Source of the DNA: an uncultured Parasphingopyxis sp.
Lineage (GTDB): Bacteria > Pseudomonadota > Alphaproteobacteria > Sphingomonadales > Sphingomonadaceae
Assembly (NCBI GenBank): GCA_905479515.1
Contig: CAJQMX010000303.1
Coordinates: 1-9,658, forward strand
DNA: 9,658 nt
Reading direction: 5' to 3'
How positions within the stretch are numbered: position 1 is the first letter of the stretch; the number at the start of each line of letters is the position of its first letter. Positions 1 through 5,878 of the stretch are shown piece by piece. The position numbers were made by a program, and so were the translations under genes. The notes beneath the pieces were generated by a model. That model did not search any database. It was not told the origin of the DNA and saw only the letters and a program-made list of their open reading frames with translations.

Positions 1-458
1 CAATAATGGTGGCTATTTATTTTGGAATTTTACAGGGCATAATGCCTTTAATTGGTTACCTAAGCAGCGAAAGTTTCTTAAAAGGGTTCGCTTCGTATGC
101 TCATTGGTTTTCATTTTCCCTGCTTTTACTCATTGGTATAAAAATGATATACGAATCAATGAATGACGGGATAGAGCATGATATAGCAAAGTTTAGTCAC
201 CGAATAATACTTATGTTAGCTATTGCAACAAGTATTGACGCTGCTATTGCCGGTATTACGTTGCCAAGCTTTGGCGCACCAATTGTCCTGGCCTGCATTG
301 TTATTGGCCTGACTACGTCTGTCCTGACCTACCCCGGTGTATATCTGGGTGCACTAGCCGGAGCAAGAATAGGCAAATGGGCCGAGGTTCTGGGGGGGCT
401 GATTTTGATCGGTCTTGGCGTCAAGATCTTCATTGCAAAACAGATTTTTGGAGGCTGA
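1..458 (+). CDS. mntP: MntP family manganese efflux pump (5' end outside window)
   Basis: Inner-membrane exporter that removes excess Mn(II) from the cytoplasm, by homology with E. coli MntP (DUF204 family). The visible 150 residues after the ATG at 6 are strongly hydrophobic. They carry the family's repeated pattern: a TM segment resembling 'GIMPLIGY', a central 'ATSIDAAIAG' segment (Asp at about residue 78 of the visible part, matching the conserved membrane Asp of the second repeat), and a C-terminal 'GKWAEVLGGLILIGLGV' close to the E. coli 'GKKAEILGGLVLIGIGV' as I recall it. E. coli MntP is about 188 residues and the visible part aligns from its second TM helix, so the ATG at 6 is probably internal and some 35-40 N-terminal residues lie upstream. 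The codons are in frame from base 3. Base composition changes sharply inside the gene: about 35% GC for bases 1-240 and about 55% for 241-420. No Mn riboswitch can be seen because the 5' region is missing. Confidence 0.85.
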   Translation, partial: IMVAIYFGILQGIMPLIGYLSSESFLKGFASYAHWFSFSLLLLIGIKMIYESMNDGIEHDIAKFSHRIILMLAIATSIDAAIAGITLPSFGAPIVLACIVIGLTTSVLTYPGVYLGALAGARIGKWAEVLGGLILIGLGVKIFIAKQIFGG

Positions 459-480
459 TGGAAGGCTGGCCGCTTTTTAC

Positions 481-530
481 GCACTCACTGCCAAACCCGA
501 CTGACGGTGGCGATGGCAGCGTCGGAGTGC
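481..530 (+). other. Imperfect hairpin downstream of mntP
   Basis: GCACTC at 481-486 can pair with GAGTGC at 525-530, and inside it CTGCCA at 488-493 can pair with TGGCAG at 514-519. An alternative pairing is CCGAC (497-501) with GTCGG (521-525). It sits 22 bases after the mntP stop, where a terminator would be expected, but no run of T follows. It may be a weak or Rho-assisted terminator or an RNA-stabilising structure. Pairing was found by eye, without an energy calculation. Confidence 0.3.
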
Positions 531-713
531 CGCAAATTCGGTCCTCGTCATTATTGCTAATCTGCTGAAATTGTGTTGGCGGGATCGTCCAATTAGTGGA
601 TGTGTTCGCGTAGACAAATAGCTCATCTATCGGCATGGCCACCCTCACACCGGACTATCGGCACTTTTAGAAATGCGCTTGAATTGAGCCAGTCCGTCGA
701 TAACGCTCGCCTT

Positions 714-739
714 CATAATGGTTATAACATAATTATGAC
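714..739. promoter_or_regulatory. AT-rich inverted-repeat block upstream of MFS gene
   Basis: Three overlapping symmetries occur 30-55 bases before the MFS start: CATAAT (714-719) with ATTATG (732-737), the perfect 8-base palindrome GTTATAAC (721-728), and the perfect 10-base palindrome CATAATTATG (728-737). The half-site GTTATAA matches the arms of the two strong palindromes at 2074-2093 and 7089-7108, but the opposite arm (TTATGAC) lies three bases further away. It may be a related, weaker operator or an unrelated regulatory site. This is the likely control region of the MFS gene. Confidence 0.35.
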
Positions 740-768
740 CTGTTATCCGAGACTGAAAGCCAGTATCA

Positions 769-2046
769 ATGCGCGTTGCGAACCTCCGCTCCCTTTTAAA
801 GAATCGCAATTACGCCATTTATACAGTCGGCAACGGCGTCTCGCTGACCGGCACCTGGATTTACGGGATAGCCTTTGCTTGGCTGGTTTGGCAACTTACC
901 GAATCCACGCTCTGGCTGGGCATCGTGGCAGCAGCTGGCATCGTACCCACCATATTGGCCGGCCTGATCGGTGGCGTCCTGGCCGATCGGCTCGACAGAT
1001 TGAAGCTGGTCATCTGGACACAAATATTGGCGTTTCTGGCGACAGGACTGCTCTTCATTTTGTACCAGTTCGACGCGGTCGGCATCTACTGGCTGATTCT
1101 CTTTAAAATTATCATCTCAACCACCGTCGCCATTTCGCAGCCGGCGCGGATGGCGCTCATACCCAATCTTGTGGGAGAGAAGATGGTCGGTCCGGCGATT
1201 TCGTTCGGGTCCATGGTCTTCAATACAGCGAGATTCATCGGGCCGGCAATCGCGGGATTCATCATAGCCCGAGGCGGCGTCGGCATCGCCTTTTTGATCA
1301 ACGCATTGACCTATATCGTGATGGCCGGGGCCATATTGATGGTGAAAATCCCTGACCGGTTGGTGCGCTCGCCAACGTCCGGCTCGAAGCCAAATAAAAT
1401 GTCTCGGGATATGCAGGACAGCCTGACATATATCCGCAACCATTCCGGCGTGCTAACCTTGTTTGTATTGATGATTTTTGTCGTCCTCGGCTTGCGACCG
1501 ATATCCAATTTCCTGCCGGCGATTTCGACAGAAATATTCGACCGTGGCGTCGACGGATTGGCGATATTGACATCAAGCGCAGCAGGTGGAAGCATCATCG
1601 GCGGCATCTGGTCGGCTGGCAGAGATATTGACGGCCTCACCAAATCAGCTCTTGTCACAGTCAGCATTTATGCCATCCTCATCATCATATTCTTGATGAT
1701 GCCATGGTTCTGGATGGGATGTATTGTTTTTGCAGCTACCGGTTTTTTTACAACGATTTTTGCCATATCGGCGCAAACGTTGGTACAAGCCAGCGTCGCG
1801 GATGACATGCGCGGCCGGGTGATGAGCCTGTGGTTCATTCTTACACGAGGAGGGCCGGACGCGGGGGCCCTTTTTATCGGTATTGTCGGCGAAGCAGCCG
1901 GGCTGCCAACTGCCTTTACGATTGGGGCGATTATATGCGTTGCTATCGCAGGGTGGGCATGGCTGCGACGCAAAGACCTCGCCAATGAATTGGAAGACCG
2001 GACACAACATATCGATTCCCGGGTGACCAACCGACCGTCAATCTAA
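769..2046 (+). CDS. MFS transporter, EntS-like exporter subfamily (MFS_3)
   Basis: Inner-membrane transporter of the major facilitator superfamily, 425 residues with about 12 hydrophobic segments. Opening residues (LRSLLKNRNYAIYTVGN) and the segment after TM1 are typical of the MFS_3 group (EntS, siderophore and drug exporters). The MFS signature loop between TM2 and TM3 is visible as 'GGVLADRLDRLKL' at residues 68-80, with the expected Gly, Asp and Arg positions. A central basic cytoplasmic loop lies at about residues 195-220. Members usually export small organic molecules using the proton gradient; the substrate cannot be read from sequence. The ATG at 769 has no good Shine-Dalgarno sequence, but it gives a normal N-terminus and no better start is evident. 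The next operon's promoter begins 14 bases after its stop, so it is probably transcribed separately, although it may serve the same pathway by exporting an intermediate or toxic substrate. Confidence 0.85.
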   Translation: MRVANLRSLLKNRNYAIYTVGNGVSLTGTWIYGIAFAWLVWQLTESTLWLGIVAAAGIVPTILAGLIGGVLADRLDRLKLVIWTQILAFLATGLLFILYQFDAVGIYWLILFKIIISTTVAISQPARMALIPNLVGEKMVGPAISFGSMVFNTARFIGPAIAGFIIARGGVGIAFLINALTYIVMAGAILMVKIPDRLVRSPTSGSKPNKMSRDMQDSLTYIRNHSGVLTLFVLMIFVVLGLRPISNFLPAISTEIFDRGVDGLAILTSSAAGGSIIGGIWSAGRDIDGLTKSALVTVSIYAILIIIFLMMPWFWMGCIVFAATGFFTTIFAISAQTLVQASVADDMRGRVMSLWFILTRGGPDAGALFIGIVGEAAGLPTAFTIGAIICVAIAGWAWLRRKDLANELEDRTQHIDSRVTNRPSI

Positions 2047-2060
2047 TTCTCCTTAAGACA

Positions 2061-2088
2061 TTGACAAATTGATACGTTATAATATTAT
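2061..2088 (+). promoter_or_regulatory. Sigma-70-type promoter of the beta-propeller/FAD operon
   Basis: A perfect -35 box TTGACA lies at 2061-2066, then a 16-base spacer and a -10 box TATTAT at 2083-2088 (5 of 6 to consensus). The predicted start of transcription, near 2095, leaves a leader of about 50 bases before the ATG at 2145. The -10 box is inside the palindrome at 2074-2093. The same layout occurs on the minus strand at 7121-7094. Confidence 0.7.
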
Positions 2089-2093
2089 AACGT
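2074..2093. promoter_or_regulatory. Perfect 20-base palindromic operator
   Basis: ACGTTATAATATTATAACGT is a perfect inverted repeat that covers the -10 box of the promoter at 2061-2088. A dimeric protein bound here would block RNA polymerase, so a repressor (TetR, MarR or GntR type are all possible) is the simplest reading. A near copy, matching at 17 of 20 positions, covers the promoter of the opposing operon at 7089-7108. No regulator gene is present in the window. Confidence 0.7.
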
Positions 2094-2144
2094 CATGATT
2101 AATAACGGCGCTGTATCAAATCCCCGACAAAGGACGGTCTCACT

Positions 2145-3068
2145 ATGAATAATGGCGATAGTCAGCAGCATGCACGGCGCACAGGCGAGTCAACGCTCCA
2201 GCCCGGCGATGTCATCATCGTTGCCAACGACACCGTTCAACCGGCCGATATGCGTGCCGGACTGAAGGGTTGGGGGCGGCTGCTGCATTGCGACGATCAG
2301 CTTCACATCAAGGGCGAGTTGTTTACCGGCAAATTCGATCTGCTGCTGGGTTTGTCGATGGATGATCAACAACGGTTGATCGTGACCTGCCCTTCTACCG
2401 CAGACATATCGGTGTTTGACATGAACATGCAGGCGGTGACGACTAGGCTTCCGCCGCGCCGCCGCTATGGCAATATCATCAGTGATCGAAACGGCGGGTT
2501 TCTTCTAGGGATCCATTCAAGCTATGGTGAGCCCCTCCCCCGAGACGAATTTGGTGATGGCAAGCTGGTCCAGTTCAAACCACATGACGGACAAACTACA
2601 GTCTTCGACGTGGATGTTGATGGCGGGCGCGGCAATAAACATTTTGTCAGCAACCTGGCGATTGCACCAGACAGAAAAACTGTTTTTTATACGTCAGAAG
2701 CCGGTCGCCGGCTGTTGCGATATGATATAGAAAACCAGACCCAACTTGACGATTTTGCGACTTTCGAGCCAGAGGAAGGCGGCACCTATGGTGTCGATGT
2801 GGATGATCAGGGACATATTCTCATTGCCCGGGGCAGCTTCGCCGAAATCTATGACCCGTCCGGAAAACTGCTGCAACGTCTGGAAGGTGACGGCCGAAGC
2901 GGCTGGACCAGAGCAACTTTCTGTCACGACCAGAAATTCTATTTTTTCAGCAATTTTCTCGAGGGTGTATTTCAGCGGCGCAGTGTCGAGACAGGCGAAG
3001 TCGTCAGCGAATTGGTAACCGGCATGCGTGGTTCCCTGACTGCCAGCGTAGAATATTTTCCCGCATAG
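2145..3068 (+). CDS. SMP-30/NHL-type beta-propeller protein, possibly non-canonical lactonase
   Basis: A 307-residue soluble protein without signal peptide, so cytoplasmic. It shows repeated beta-propeller blade patterns: 'GLSMDDQQRLIVTCPSTADI' at 69-88, 'VSNLAIAPDRKTVFYTSEAG' at 168-187 followed by 'RRLLRYDI', and 'GTYGVDVDDQGHILIARG' at 213-230. These resemble gluconolactonase/SMP-30 blades, where such proteins hydrolyse sugar or other lactones with a bound metal ion. By eye, the Glu of the usual 'EGP' motif is replaced by Leu68 and the Asp of the usual 'PDG' motif is replaced (Tyr215-Gly216 region). Asn170 could match one metal ligand. The canonical metal site is therefore incomplete. The start at 2145 has AAGGA at 2130-2134, ten bases upstream. 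It is the first gene of an operon with the FAD oxidoreductase 48 bases downstream and is controlled by the palindromic promoter at 2061-2093. Its role may be lactone opening, ligand binding or scaffolding. Confidence 0.65.
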   Translation: MNNGDSQQHARRTGESTLQPGDVIIVANDTVQPADMRAGLKGWGRLLHCDDQLHIKGELFTGKFDLLLGLSMDDQQRLIVTCPSTADISVFDMNMQAVTTRLPPRRRYGNIISDRNGGFLLGIHSSYGEPLPRDEFGDGKLVQFKPHDGQTTVFDVDVDGGRGNKHFVSNLAIAPDRKTVFYTSEAGRRLLRYDIENQTQLDDFATFEPEEGGTYGVDVDDQGHILIARGSFAEIYDPSGKLLQRLEGDGRSGWTRATFCHDQKFYFFSNFLEGVFQRRSVETGEVVSELVTGMRGSLTASVEYFPA

Positions 3069-3103
3069 ATCATTCAGGCAAAACACCATCAATCCTAAAA
3101 AGT

Positions 3104-3107
3104 GAGG
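3104..3107 (+). promoter_or_regulatory. Ribosome binding site that favours the GTG at 3117
   Basis: GAGG lies nine bases before the GTG at 3117. The other in-frame GTG, at 3102, overlaps this motif and has no Shine-Dalgarno sequence of its own, so the downstream GTG is preferred. Confidence 0.6.
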
Positions 3108-3116
3108 CAAAAATCC

Positions 3117-4526
3117 GTGGCCAACAAGACCAATTATGATGCGATCATCGTCGGCGCAGGCCCAGCAGGAATGACCGCTGCCATTGCATTGGCAAACCGC
3201 GGCGGCCGGCTAGCTCTTCTGGAAATGTCGGACGACGTCGGCGGCGCAATGCGCATCAACCGCGGACAATTGAGTGGTGCAGGAACAAAGTTACAGGCCG
3301 AACAGGGAATTTCCGATACGCCGCAGGAACATTTTGACGATGCCATGCGCCTGAGCCGCGGGACATCTGATCCTGATTTTCTGAAACTGGCGGTCGAATT
3401 GCAGGGCCCGTTTATAGACTGGCTGATGGAACATGGTTTTGACATGGAAGACAATATGCCGTGCATTATCCATGGAAACGAAGCCTATAACAAGTCGCGA
3501 ACCTATTGGGGTCGTGAACTGGGTATTTCATTGATCAAGACGCTCAAACCGATGCTGGACGAGAAAATCGAGGCTGGCAAAATCGATCTGCTCTTGCACA
3601 CCGAAGCCAGAGAACTGATCGCTGACAATGGAAAGGTGACCGGCCTGAAGACGGCCGATGGCCTTTCCCTTTATGGACGTTCAATCGTGCTGGCCTCGGG
3701 TGGTTATGCGGCCAATCCCGAATTATTTGCCCAGCTTCACGACGGCGCCACCTTATGGTCCGGCTCCTATGAATATTCGACTGGCCAAGGTATCGAAATG
3801 GGCCAGAGGGTCGGCGCTAATGTTGTCCTCGCCGATACATTATTACCGAATTTCGGCGGCTTTCTGGATCACACCCTGGATACTCCTCGTTACCGCGCGC
3901 CTGGCGGCCTGACGCCGCAAGACAGACAGCCTTGGGAAATCGTTGTAAACCGGCAAGGCAAACGATTTTATCCGGAAGACAATGAGAGCGTCGATGAACG
4001 GACAGTTCGCCTGCTGGAACAGGAAAATTCTCAGGCATGGGTGATTTTCGACCAAACCATCCGTCAGTCCGCGCCAACCATATTCAGTTTTTTCCCCGAC
4101 ATGGCGGAGCGTTTCTTTGAACCCGAAAGCAGCATGGAAAATGCCGATAGTTTGGAGGAGCTCGCCGATAAATGCGGTATCGACAAGAATGCTCTAATGG
4201 ACACCGTAAGCCGGTATAATATGGCTGTGGAAAAAGGGGTGGATGACGAATTTGGACGCAAACACATGCCCGTAAAGATTGAGAACGGTCCATTTTATGC
4301 GCTGCCAATCGTATCATATACGGTCAGGGGTTATGCCGGTCTGAAAGTCGATCTGAAATTTCGCGCACTGGATGAACAGGATGAACCCATAGAAGGTCTT
4401 TATGCCGTCGGCGAGATATTGGGATCGTTATTGTCCGGAAAAGGAAGTGTAGGCGGGATGAGCTTAGCCCCGGCACTGGCTTTTGGACAATATCTAGGAG
4501 AAATTCTGCCCGTCGATCCTGCTTGA
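3117..4526 (+). CDS. FAD-dependent oxidoreductase, fumarate reductase/3-ketosteroid dehydrogenase superfamily
   Basis: A flavoprotein of about 469 residues, FAD_binding_2 family, without signal peptide. The N-terminal dinucleotide fold carries 'IIVGAGPAG' (GxGxxG at residues 13-18) followed by a basic turn and the ribose-binding acidic residue in 'LALLE'. The C-terminal FAD motif 'GLYAVGEILG' and 'GGMSLAPALAFG' occupy 427-457. 'KRFYPEDNESVDERT' near 282-296 aligns with the segment that holds the active-site Arg of flavocytochrome c fumarate reductases. Relatives reduce or introduce C=C bonds next to carbonyl or carboxyl groups (fumarate reductase, tricarballylate dehydrogenase TcuA, 3-ketosteroid delta-1-dehydrogenase). 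The His and Arg of the fumarate reductase 'HGxNRxGG' motif and the Tyr of the KstD 'TYPGPG' motif are both absent here ('SGKGSVGG'), so neither substrate is supported. I chose GTG 3117 because of the GAGG site; GTG 3102 would add five residues. It is the second gene of the operon starting at 2145. Confidence 0.8.
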   Translation: MANKTNYDAIIVGAGPAGMTAAIALANRGGRLALLEMSDDVGGAMRINRGQLSGAGTKLQAEQGISDTPQEHFDDAMRLSRGTSDPDFLKLAVELQGPFIDWLMEHGFDMEDNMPCIIHGNEAYNKSRTYWGRELGISLIKTLKPMLDEKIEAGKIDLLLHTEARELIADNGKVTGLKTADGLSLYGRSIVLASGGYAANPELFAQLHDGATLWSGSYEYSTGQGIEMGQRVGANVVLADTLLPNFGGFLDHTLDTPRYRAPGGLTPQDRQPWEIVVNRQGKRFYPEDNESVDERTVRLLEQENSQAWVIFDQTIRQSAPTIFSFFPDMAERFFEPESSMENADSLEELADKCGIDKNALMDTVSRYNMAVEKGVDDEFGRKHMPVKIENGPFYALPIVSYTVRGYAGLKVDLKFRALDEQDEPIEGLYAVGEILGSLLSGKGSVGGMSLAPALAFGQYLGEILPVDPA

Positions 4527-4815
4527 AGGCGGCCGCTCTGGTCTCTGGTCCAGGGTATCAGTTCTATCGCTCACTAAAACACTCTGCGGTCATATTTTCC
4601 ACCACGGAAATCGCGAAAGCTTCTCCCGTTATTGAGAACGAGTTGCAAGGCATTGCTATCATCGCAACTTGTTCGCTGGGGATTACATTGCGGCGGACGA
4701 AGCCTCTCGCCTCGCGGGCGCGCGAGAGATGAGAAAATTTGCATGAAGGCCTAGTCGGACGGGCAAAAAACGCGACATATTTGAGTGTAAAGGCACATAG
4801 GCGACAGCCGGTTTG
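4527..4815. other. Gap between convergent operons
   Basis: The FAD gene and the minus-strand paralogue gene converge here. A short frame (4523-4732, TTG start) has no family resemblance and is not called. The GC-rich hairpin at 4704-4728 and the minus-strand hairpin at 4795-4821 may end transcription from either side. No mobile-element ends or RNA genes were seen. Confidence 0.5.
4704..4728 (+). terminator. Possible GC-rich hairpin after the FAD operon
   Basis: CTCTCGC at 4704-4710 pairs with GCGAGAG at 4722-4728. A competing fold pairs CTCGCG (4711-4716) with CGCGAG (4721-4726) around a four-base loop. The following bases, ATGAGAAAATTT, do not form a good T tract, so this is a weak terminator candidate some 180 bases after the operon. 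Confidence 0.3.
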
Positions 4816-4821
4816 CTATGT
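4765..4821 (-). terminator. Possible weak terminator of the ACAD-like operon
   Basis: On the minus strand ACATAG, overlapping the stop codon, can pair with CTATGT (plus coordinates 4816-4821 and 4795-4800) around a 15-base loop. A run of six T occurs further on (plus-strand A run at 4766-4771). The T run is about 25 bases beyond the stem, which is too far for a standard intrinsic terminator. Confidence 0.2.
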
Positions 4822-5856
4822 CTTAGCTTCCTGAATTCCCAATTCTTGCCTACCAAATTTGGCCATCGCAGAGTTCCAGTCCAGATCCGCCAGACTTTCA
4901 AGTGCGCGCATATCCCGAAACCGGCGCTGAACCGTATTTTTTTCGCTGAGCCCCATGGCGCCCATCTGCTTGTGCAGCCGTCCAATTGATTCCACGAGCT
5001 GCCGTGCAATATAGGCACCGTCCCTGACCAGTTCGACAGAAGCTTCCTCCGACGGGCCATTGCTGCCGATAGATGCGCGCAAATTATCGTAAAGCATACG
5101 CACGGCTTTCATTTCGACACTGCTCTCGGCCAGACGAGACTGAACTTGGGTAAATTGCGCGACCGAAGCACCACCAATGCCCGAAACCCGCTTGCGAGTC
5201 GATTGTACATAGTCGTTATAAGCCGCTTCGGCGACACCCATTAAAGCGCCCAACATCGCGATTCCGGTTAGCCGGTCCGAACTGACCTGCGGCCGGATCG
5301 CAGATTTATCAACCTTCAGGCCCCGTACGTCCACTTGCGACCAGCCCGCGCCTCTCAGGCCGCCAAAATAGTCTTTTTGAGTGATAGTAGCGTCCGCCGA
5401 GCGGATGAGGGCCGAGACCGGTTGGCCGTTCAACGACAGCCCATGTAGCAGAATAAACGATGCATGTTGGAGACCGCCGACGGAAGACCAGGTTCCGTCA
5501 ATAACGAACATATCGTCTTTCGAACGAATGGACGCATCATCATGAAACAGTGCCGGAGCGACCAGATCATCGTCGCGAGCCACATCCATATCCTTGACGG
5601 CGTCCCGGGATTGAGAAAAGCTGATCGCCAACATTCCCGACGCACCGCAAACACAAGCGACTTGTCGTGCCATTTCCATCAACTCGGGATATGGTTGTGG
5701 ACCGAACATTCCGACCGATTGCATCGCTTGAACTGTCTGATCGGAAATACCGTTCAAATCGGTATCGTCGGCATTTTGCTCTATCTGATGCAGAACGTCT
5801 TCGGTCGTCATTATCGTGTGATCCCTGTCATCAGCATGTTTAATAGCTCGTGTCAT
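4816..5856 (-). CDS. Divergent acyl-CoA dehydrogenase-fold flavoprotein, short paralogue of its upstream neighbour
   Basis: A 346-residue protein of the acyl-CoA dehydrogenase / group D flavin monooxygenase fold. It parallels the 396-residue protein encoded just upstream: 'GTWSSVGGLQHASF' (121-134) matches 'GRWSFSSGIDHASW', 'GLRGAGWS' (166-173) matches 'GMRGTGSK', and 'RRFRD' (311-315) in the C-terminal helical domain matches 'RHHRD'. The N-terminal helical domain is shortened: after 'QAMQSVGMFG' (43-52) the 'VPQKFGG' turn and the next helix of the neighbour are missing. It follows the upstream gene by 22 bases and is surely cotranscribed. It may be a non-catalytic or regulatory partner in a hetero-oligomer, as seen for paired FadE proteins of steroid degradation, or a second enzyme with altered specificity. 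No good ribosome site precedes the ATG at 5856; the ATG at 5811 (Met16) has AGGGA ten bases upstream and is an alternative start. Confidence 0.75.
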   Translation of the reverse strand: MTRAIKHADDRDHTIMTTEDVLHQIEQNADDTDLNGISDQTVQAMQSVGMFGPQPYPELMEMARQVACVCGASGMLAISFSQSRDAVKDMDVARDDDLVAPALFHDDASIRSKDDMFVIDGTWSSVGGLQHASFILLHGLSLNGQPVSALIRSADATITQKDYFGGLRGAGWSQVDVRGLKVDKSAIRPQVSSDRLTGIAMLGALMGVAEAAYNDYVQSTRKRVSGIGGASVAQFTQVQSRLAESSVEMKAVRMLYDNLRASIGSNGPSEEASVELVRDGAYIARQLVESIGRLHKQMGAMGLSEKNTVQRRFRDMRALESLADLDWNSAMAKFGRQELGIQEAKT

Positions 5857-5878
5857 AGAAATTAAAGATGGTTACGAA

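Larger units (their letters stand above)
459..768. other. Intergenic stretch, no credible gene
   Basis: These 310 bases lie between mntP and the MFS gene. Open frames here are short, overlap each other on both strands, lack ribosome sites and resemble no family I know. The region contains a possible folded element just after mntP (481-530) and an AT-rich block of inverted repeats close to the MFS start (714-739). It presumably holds the MFS promoter, but I could not place a convincing -35/-10 pair. Confidence 0.6.

Noticed and set aside
430..648. Minus-strand open frame of 72 codons covering the end of mntP and the gap
   Set aside because: No ribosome site, low-complexity Pro/Ser/Thr composition and no recognised motif; it overlaps the mntP 3' end.
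600..1106. Open frame of 168 codons on the plus strand
   Set aside because: It overlaps the well-supported MFS gene in another frame, is rich in Arg, His and Ser as shadow frames are, and resembles no family.
2078..2083. TATAAT as -10 box of the promoter at 2061
   Set aside because: It is a perfect -10 sequence, but only 11 bases from TTGACA. TATTAT at 2083-2088 gives a 16-base spacer and matches the sister promoter.
2145..4526. Steroid degradation assigned from KstD-like and HsaA-like members
   Set aside because: The KstD active-site motif is absent and no HsaC, HsaD or Kst gene is in view, so the substrate was left open.
4523..4732. Small plus-strand frame starting with TTG at the FAD gene stop
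   Set aside because: The start overlaps the previous stop, no ribosome site and no family resemblance.
4636..4743. Stretch translating to a coding-like tail (GDYIAADEASRLAGAREM) in the convergent gap
   Set aside because: A stop at 4633 leaves only about 35 residues without a start; it could be a gene remnant, but I cannot match it to a family.
4683..5060. Minus-strand frame of 125 codons overlapping the short ACAD-like gene
   Set aside because: It lies largely within the real gene in another frame and its composition (Trp, Arg, Ser rich) is typical of a shadow.
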